A stretch of 26,597 nucleotides of DNA from DASZHA01 sp049644325 (GTDB taxonomy: Bacteria; Chloroflexota; Dormibacteria; DASZGP01), in the NCBI GenBank assembly GCA_049644325.1, contig JBARRR010000068.1, forward strand, positions 1 through 26,597, in the 5' to 3' direction. The translations under genes were made by a program, and so were the position numbers. The notes beneath the pieces are model-generated. The model worked only from the letters and a program-made list of their open reading frames with translations. It did no database searches and was not told the DNA's origin. Positions 23,595-26,597 of this stretch are shown one piece after another (the stretch's first letter is position 1; each line of letters starts with the position of its first letter).

Positions 23595-24849
23595 CAGCAA
23601 TCATCATTCGCAGGTACTGCGCCCACATCCCCCGCTGCGAGGTCTCGTCGGTGATGTTGGAGCTGCGAACCCCGTCGGCCTCCAGGGTCTCTCGGCTGAG
23701 GCCGCGACGCAGAACCAGCCACTCGGGCTCGTGTGCCCGCAGTCCCACCTGGTTGCGGTTGTACATCTCGGTATCGTCGGCGAGCAGCATACCGGCGGGG
23801 CCAATCGACCCCTGCATCTTGATCCGGATCCGGTCGTTGAGGCTGTCGGCGCCCTTGAAGTAGATGGGCGTCGAGTGCTGAACCGTATGCTCCACCGCGA
23901 CGGGCTCGATGTGCAGCAGGAAGCCTTCGGAGATGAAGAGGTTGGGGAAGATCAGGGCGTGGGGCGGGCCGTCGACCAGGATCTGCTCTGCCCGCTCCTC
24001 ACCATGCGCCGCCACCATGGCTTCGATGTATGGAGACAGGCTGGGGCTGTCCCCGAGCCAGTCGAGGCGCTTGCCTGTGGAGCGGTACTGCGGGGCATGG
24101 TCGAGCTCGGTGTGGCCGCCACCGAGGTCGCGCACCCGCGATCGCGCCCGCTCGTCGTAGATCTCCTGGAGGTTGGACTTGGCCACCGAAAAGACCGAGG
24201 CGTGGACGAACTTGGGGTGGTAGCCGTCGGTCTCGTTCTCCATCACCACTTTCCAGTTGGCGGCAACGCGGTGATGGATCCAGCCCCCCGTCAATTCCGC
24301 CTCGCCCTCTGGTGAGCTCAACACCAGGCGGTCGAAGATGTCCGTCGCCGCTCGACCCAGCCATTCGCGAAGCCTCGGCCCATCGGTTGTGAGACGGGCG
24401 AAGACGAAGCCCTGGTACGTGTCGACGTCGGCGTGGATCAACGAAAGCTCGTCCTTGACGAAGTCCTCCCCATAGCCATCCGGGAATGGGCAGCCGATGA
24501 GAGTCCCGTCATTCTTGAAGGTCCAGCCGTGGTACGGGCAGCGCATGTATTGGGCGTTGCCGGAGGGCATTTCGCAAAGGAGGTTGGCGCGATGGGTGCA
24601 GCGGTTCATCAGCCCCCGTACCTCTCCGTCGAGGCCGCGAGTGACGATGATCGGCTCCACGCCCACGGTCCGGGTGACATAGTCGCCCGGCTCCGGTAGC
24701 TCGCTTTGGTGGGCGACGAAGACCCAACCACGGCGCCAGATCCGCTCCATCTCCTCGTCAAAGATGATGGGATCGGTATACACCCGGCGGTTGACCCGGT
24801 CCTTCTGGACAAGCGCGGAATAGTCGATCGGGAGTGATATCTCGGTCAT
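23572..24849 (-). CDS. Aromatic-ring-hydroxylating dioxygenase alpha subunit (Rieske, benzoate/anthranilate-like)
   Basis: A 425-aa catalytic subunit. ATG 24849 is chosen over 24858 because AGGGG lies about 9 bp upstream of the former but touches the latter. Seen: Rieske [2Fe-2S] ligands Cys84-x-His86 (NRCTHRANLLC) and Cys104-x2-His107 (RCPYHGW); mononuclear iron site with bridging Asp208 and His211/His216 (ENETDGYHPKFVH); a late acidic motif (LADDTEMYNRNQ) carrying the probable third iron ligand; and an ETSQRGMW tail as in benzoate/anthranilate-type oxygenases. It inserts O2 into an aromatic acid or related ring using electrons from a reductase. No ferredoxin or reductase gene is in the window. 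Confidence 0.93.
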   Translation of the reverse strand: MTEISLPIDYSALVQKDRVNRRVYTDPIIFDEEMERIWRRGWVFVAHQSELPEPGDYVTRTVGVEPIIVTRGLDGEVRGLMNRCTHRANLLCEMPSGNAQYMRCPYHGWTFKNDGTLIGCPFPDGYGEDFVKDELSLIHADVDTYQGFVFARLTTDGPRLREWLGRAATDIFDRLVLSSPEGEAELTGGWIHHRVAANWKVVMENETDGYHPKFVHASVFSVAKSNLQEIYDERARSRVRDLGGGHTELDHAPQYRSTGKRLDWLGDSPSLSPYIEAMVAAHGEERAEQILVDGPPHALIFPNLFISEGFLLHIEPVAVEHTVQHSTPIYFKGADSLNDRIRIKMQGSIGPAGMLLADDTEMYNRNQVGLRAHEPEWLVLRRGLSRETLEADGVRSSNITDETSQRGMWAQYLRMMIADGATPSH

Positions 24850-24861
24850 GACGCCCATCCC

Positions 24862-25665
24862 CTAGGTGCCGGTGAAATTTGGATCGCGCTTCTCGATCAC
24901 CGCGGCAAGCCCCTCCCGCGCATCCGCTGTCCCTGAGAGCTCGGTCTGAGTGCGCGCCTCTTCCCCAAGGCGGGCTTCCACCGCGCTCCCCACGCCCTGC
25001 CACAGCAGCCGCTTGGTCGCCCCGAGCGCCAGCGGCGCCGAGCCTGCCAGCTTGACAGCCAGCGCGCGGGCTTCCGGGGCCAGGTCTTCGTCAGGCACGA
25101 CTTTGGTGATGAGGCCGAGGTCGAGGGCTTCGCTGGCGCTGAGCACCTGCTCCGTCAGGGCGAACTCCATGGCCCTGCGGAAGCCGATGAGGTGCGGCAG
25201 CATCACTGTCGCCCCCGCGTCGGGGATCATCCCGACTCGCGATGCGGCCAGCATGAAGCGCGCCGATTGCGCCGCCAAGACGATGTCCGAGGCGCAGACG
25301 AGCCCCACCCCGCCTCCGCCGGTGGCCCAGCCCTGCACCGCGGTGACGACAACGGCGTGCGAGTGGATCAACGCCGCCGCCGCCGCCTGCAGGTGCGCGG
25401 TAATGTCCCGCATCGGCCAGGGCAGGTCGGCCCCGTGCGAGGCGAACTCTCGTACGTCCCCGCCTCCGCAGAAGTTGCGCCCTTCACCGCTCAGCAGGAT
25501 CACCCTGACGTCGCGGTCGCTGTCGCAGTCGAGCACAGCCTGGTGCAGCGCGCGCAGCAGCTCCAGGCTCATCGCATTGGAGGCATCGGGGCGATTGAGG
25601 CGGATGTTGCCGACGCCCTCTTCGACATCGACGAGTACCGCCGGGGTGACCTGGGTGTCAGCCAT
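24862..25665 (-). CDS. Enoyl-CoA hydratase/isomerase family protein, PaaG-like
   Basis: A 267-aa crotonase-fold protein. ATG 25665 has an excellent ribosome site (AGGAGG, about 7 bp). Seen: oxyanion-hole region GRNFCGGGDV (62-71), GWATGGGGVGLVCASDIVLAA (about 112-132), and ASRVGMIPDAGATVMLP. The two catalytic glutamates of true enoyl-CoA hydratase are replaced by Gly121 and Ala141, while Asp149 sits in the PDAG motif, as in PaaG-type isomerases of phenylacetyl-CoA catabolism. It is therefore better read as an isomerase (ring-epoxide/oxepin or delta-isomerase type) than a hydratase. First gene of the TetR-controlled operon; the oxygenase alpha gene begins 12 bp after its stop. Confidence 0.88.
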   Translation of the reverse strand: MADTQVTPAVLVDVEEGVGNIRLNRPDASNAMSLELLRALHQAVLDCDSDRDVRVILLSGEGRNFCGGGDVREFASHGADLPWPMRDITAHLQAAAAALIHSHAVVVTAVQGWATGGGGVGLVCASDIVLAAQSARFMLAASRVGMIPDAGATVMLPHLIGFRRAMEFALTEQVLSASEALDLGLITKVVPDEDLAPEARALAVKLAGSAPLALGATKRLLWQGVGSAVEARLGEEARTQTELSGTADAREGLAAVIEKRDPNFTGT

Positions 25666-25708
25666 GCCTAGCCTCCTGTGCTCGCAGATTCGATCGCTCC
25701 CCAGCGGG

Positions 25709-25727
25709 AGTTCTTGAACTGTACAGT
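25709..25727. promoter_or_regulatory. Overlapping inverted repeats upstream of the operon
   Basis: AGTTC-tt-GAACT (25709-25720) runs into the perfect palindrome ACTGTACAGT (25718-25727), 44-62 bp before the hydratase/isomerase ATG. They could form a second regulator site or a hairpin in the operon leader. On the operon strand TACAGT could also serve as a -10. Confidence 0.3.
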
Positions 25728-25760
25728 CACGATGCCTTCCGGTCGCATGAGTGCTCGGCC

Positions 25761-25766
25761 AGCATA
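25761..25766 (-). promoter_or_regulatory. Possible -10 (TATGCT) of the hydratase/oxygenase operon
   Basis: Forward AGCATA reads TATGCT on the operon strand and touches the upstream operator copy, whose palindrome would occupy the -10/-35 spacer. No good -35 is seen. This gives a leader of about 90 nt. Confidence 0.35.
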
Positions 25767-25785
25767 CCATCCGAACGTTCGGTTG
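25765..25785. promoter_or_regulatory. Operator copy 1, probable TetR binding site
   Basis: The core CCGAACGTTCGG (25771-25782) is a perfect 12-bp palindrome. With one mismatched pair it extends to 20 bp (25768-25787, CCA...TGG). A 21-bp near copy lies 72 bp downstream. Placement over the operon promoter suits repression. Confidence 0.72.
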
Positions 25786-25828
25786 GGTGCGATGTGAGCT
25801 CCGGCAACCTAGGCCAGTTATGGCACTC

Positions 25829-25834
25829 TACTGT
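25829..25834 (+). promoter_or_regulatory. Possible -10 (TACTGT) of the tetR gene
   Basis: TACTGT predicts a start near 25841, inside operator copy 2, giving a leader of about 60 nt. The -35 region is weak. Confidence 0.35.
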
Positions 25835-25836
25835 GG

Positions 25837-25857
25837 TACCATCCGACCGTTCGGTTG
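25837..25857. promoter_or_regulatory. Operator copy 2, probable TetR autoregulation site
   Basis: Identical to copy 1 over 21 bp except one base (core CCGACCGTTCGG). It covers the predicted tetR transcription start. The spacing of 72 bp between copies puts them on roughly the same helix face (about seven turns). Confidence 0.72.
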
Positions 25858-25899
25858 CTCGTCGAGCATCTCCGTCGTGGCATAGGGAGCAATAGGCCG

Positions 25900-26472
25900 T
25901 TGGCGTCGACAAAGGACCGTCTGTCGGAAGAGGCCGCGAGGCAGTTCGCTGAGAAGGGATACCACGGGACCTCGATTGGTGATCTCGCCGGCGCGCTCGG
26001 CTTGCACAAGAGTTCCGTCTACACGCACATAAACGGCAAGGAAGACCTCCTGGCCGAGATTGCCCTTGCCGGCAGCCGGAGCTTCCACGACAGTCTCGAC
26101 ACGCTGCCGACGGCGGCCCACGCAGCCGACAAGCTCCGCCTCGCCTTGCGAAGCCATCTCAGAACGGTGGCGAGTCAGTTGGGGGTTGCCGTGATCTGGT
26201 TGCACGAGTGGCGCCACCTGACCGGGGCGCCGCGTGAGGAGTTTCTCGCCGGTCGGCGCATATATGAGCAGCGGATCCGCAAGCTCTTCGAAGAGGCCGT
26301 CGCCAACGGTGATCTAGGCCGAGATTTGGACATCAAGCGGGCGACGCTGATCTATCTGTCCGTTGCCAACTGGTCTTACACGTGGCTACGAGCTGAAGAC
26401 CCAATCGATTCCATAGCCGACTCCCTGTGGAAGTCACTGGTAACCGACTGGCGCAGTCCCGCATCGGATTAG
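25900..26472 (+). CDS. TetR/AcrR-family transcriptional regulator
   Basis: A 190-aa protein from TTG 25900 (GGGAG about 10 bp upstream). A longer frame begins at TTG 25855, but that codon lies inside the operator and is unlikely to be translated. Seen: the N-terminal TetR DNA-binding domain (RLSEEAARQFAEKGYHGTSIGDLAGALGLHKSSVYTHINGKEDLLAEI, about 7-53) with the HTH recognition helix near SSVYTHI, then a helical ligand/dimerisation domain of normal length resembling the KstR2/FadR-like group (RRIYEQRIRKLFEEAVANGDL). Divergent from the enoyl-CoA/oxygenase operon with two near-identical operators between them, so it probably represses both; the effector may be an acyl- or aryl-CoA (inference). 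Confidence 0.92.
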   Translation: MASTKDRLSEEAARQFAEKGYHGTSIGDLAGALGLHKSSVYTHINGKEDLLAEIALAGSRSFHDSLDTLPTAAHAADKLRLALRSHLRTVASQLGVAVIWLHEWRHLTGAPREEFLAGRRIYEQRIRKLFEEAVANGDLGRDLDIKRATLIYLSVANWSYTWLRAEDPIDSIADSLWKSLVTDWRSPASD

Positions 26473-26597
26473 ATCAGGGCACGTTTCGTGACGCCGAATG
26501 CACGGTGCAGGACTGACCAGAGGCTGTCAATGCATTGCACTGGGCGATCGCATTCTGTTGGGTCGTAACCGGGAAAGCCCCTCCGTTGGAGGTGGTG
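26473..26597. other. Intergenic end of window, no gene seen
   Basis: No supported coding sequence. Two small inverted repeats are visible: CAATGCATTG (26528-26537) and CCTCC-gtt-GGAGG (26580-26592). The final GGAGGTGGTG resembles a ribosome site next to a GTG, so a gene could begin at or beyond the window edge. Confidence 0.3.

Overview
The window is high-GC DNA (by eye roughly two thirds G+C, with strong G/C preference at third codon positions). It is densely packed with short operons on both strands. It looks like chromosomal DNA of a soil-type, probably monoderm, heterotroph. Supporting traits are a split B12 mutase with MeaB, a CpaF/TadA ATPase, a cyclase/STAND/TPR regulator, a DUF4242 (SCO4226-type) protein, a sortase-like C-terminus on a secreted glycosidase, and several possibly leaderless transcripts. 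Chloroflexota/Dormibacterota-like or Actinobacteriota are the natural candidates. No rRNA or other phylogenetic marker settles this. I see no IS element, phage gene, CRISPR array or replication origin.

Layout. (1) 1-3957 (+): MeaB-type GTPase (5' end cut off), large and small subunits of a B12 acyl-CoA mutase, and a metallo-beta-lactamase-fold hydrolase. The two residues that separate methylmalonyl-CoA from isobutyryl-CoA mutases both read as isobutyryl-type. (2) 3954-6517 (-): a 153-aa two-repeat protein translationally coupled to a CpaF-like ATPase whose N-terminus carries the same two repeats. (3) 6582-10775 (+): ribosomal protein L25/Ctc, an MscS channel, a tRNA-Pro(CGG) on the minus strand, a zinc-ribbon/FHA/PqqD-like/M50 membrane metalloprotease, and a small unknown protein. 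(4) 10772-14747: EamA transporter (-), DUF1684 protein (+), and a secreted GH15-like glycosidase (+). (5) 14761-15998: an ArsR repressor with a canonical promoter and palindromic operator, overlapping an AHSA1/SRPBCC gene; then a convergent DUF4242 protein. (6) 16125-20826: a class III cyclase + STAND ATPase gene coupled to a separate TPR gene (-), and, divergently, a short-chain reductase fused to a cyclic-nucleotide-binding domain (+). (7) 20846-22866: FCSD/SQR-like flavoprotein (-) and divergent ACMSD-type amidohydrolase (+). (8) 22870-26472: a TetR regulator (+) divergent from a four-gene operon (-) of PaaG-like enoyl-CoA hydratase/isomerase, Rieske ring-hydroxylating oxygenase alpha and beta, and a 70-aa unknown. 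Two near-identical palindromic operators lie between them.

Functional picture: branched/short acyl-CoA rearrangement (region 1), TetR-controlled aromatic-acid oxidation (region 8), and signalling. The most novel-looking items are the shared two-repeat domain on a CpaF ATPase, the FHA-PqqD-M50 protease, and a nucleotide cyclase beside a reductase that carries its own cyclic-nucleotide sensor.
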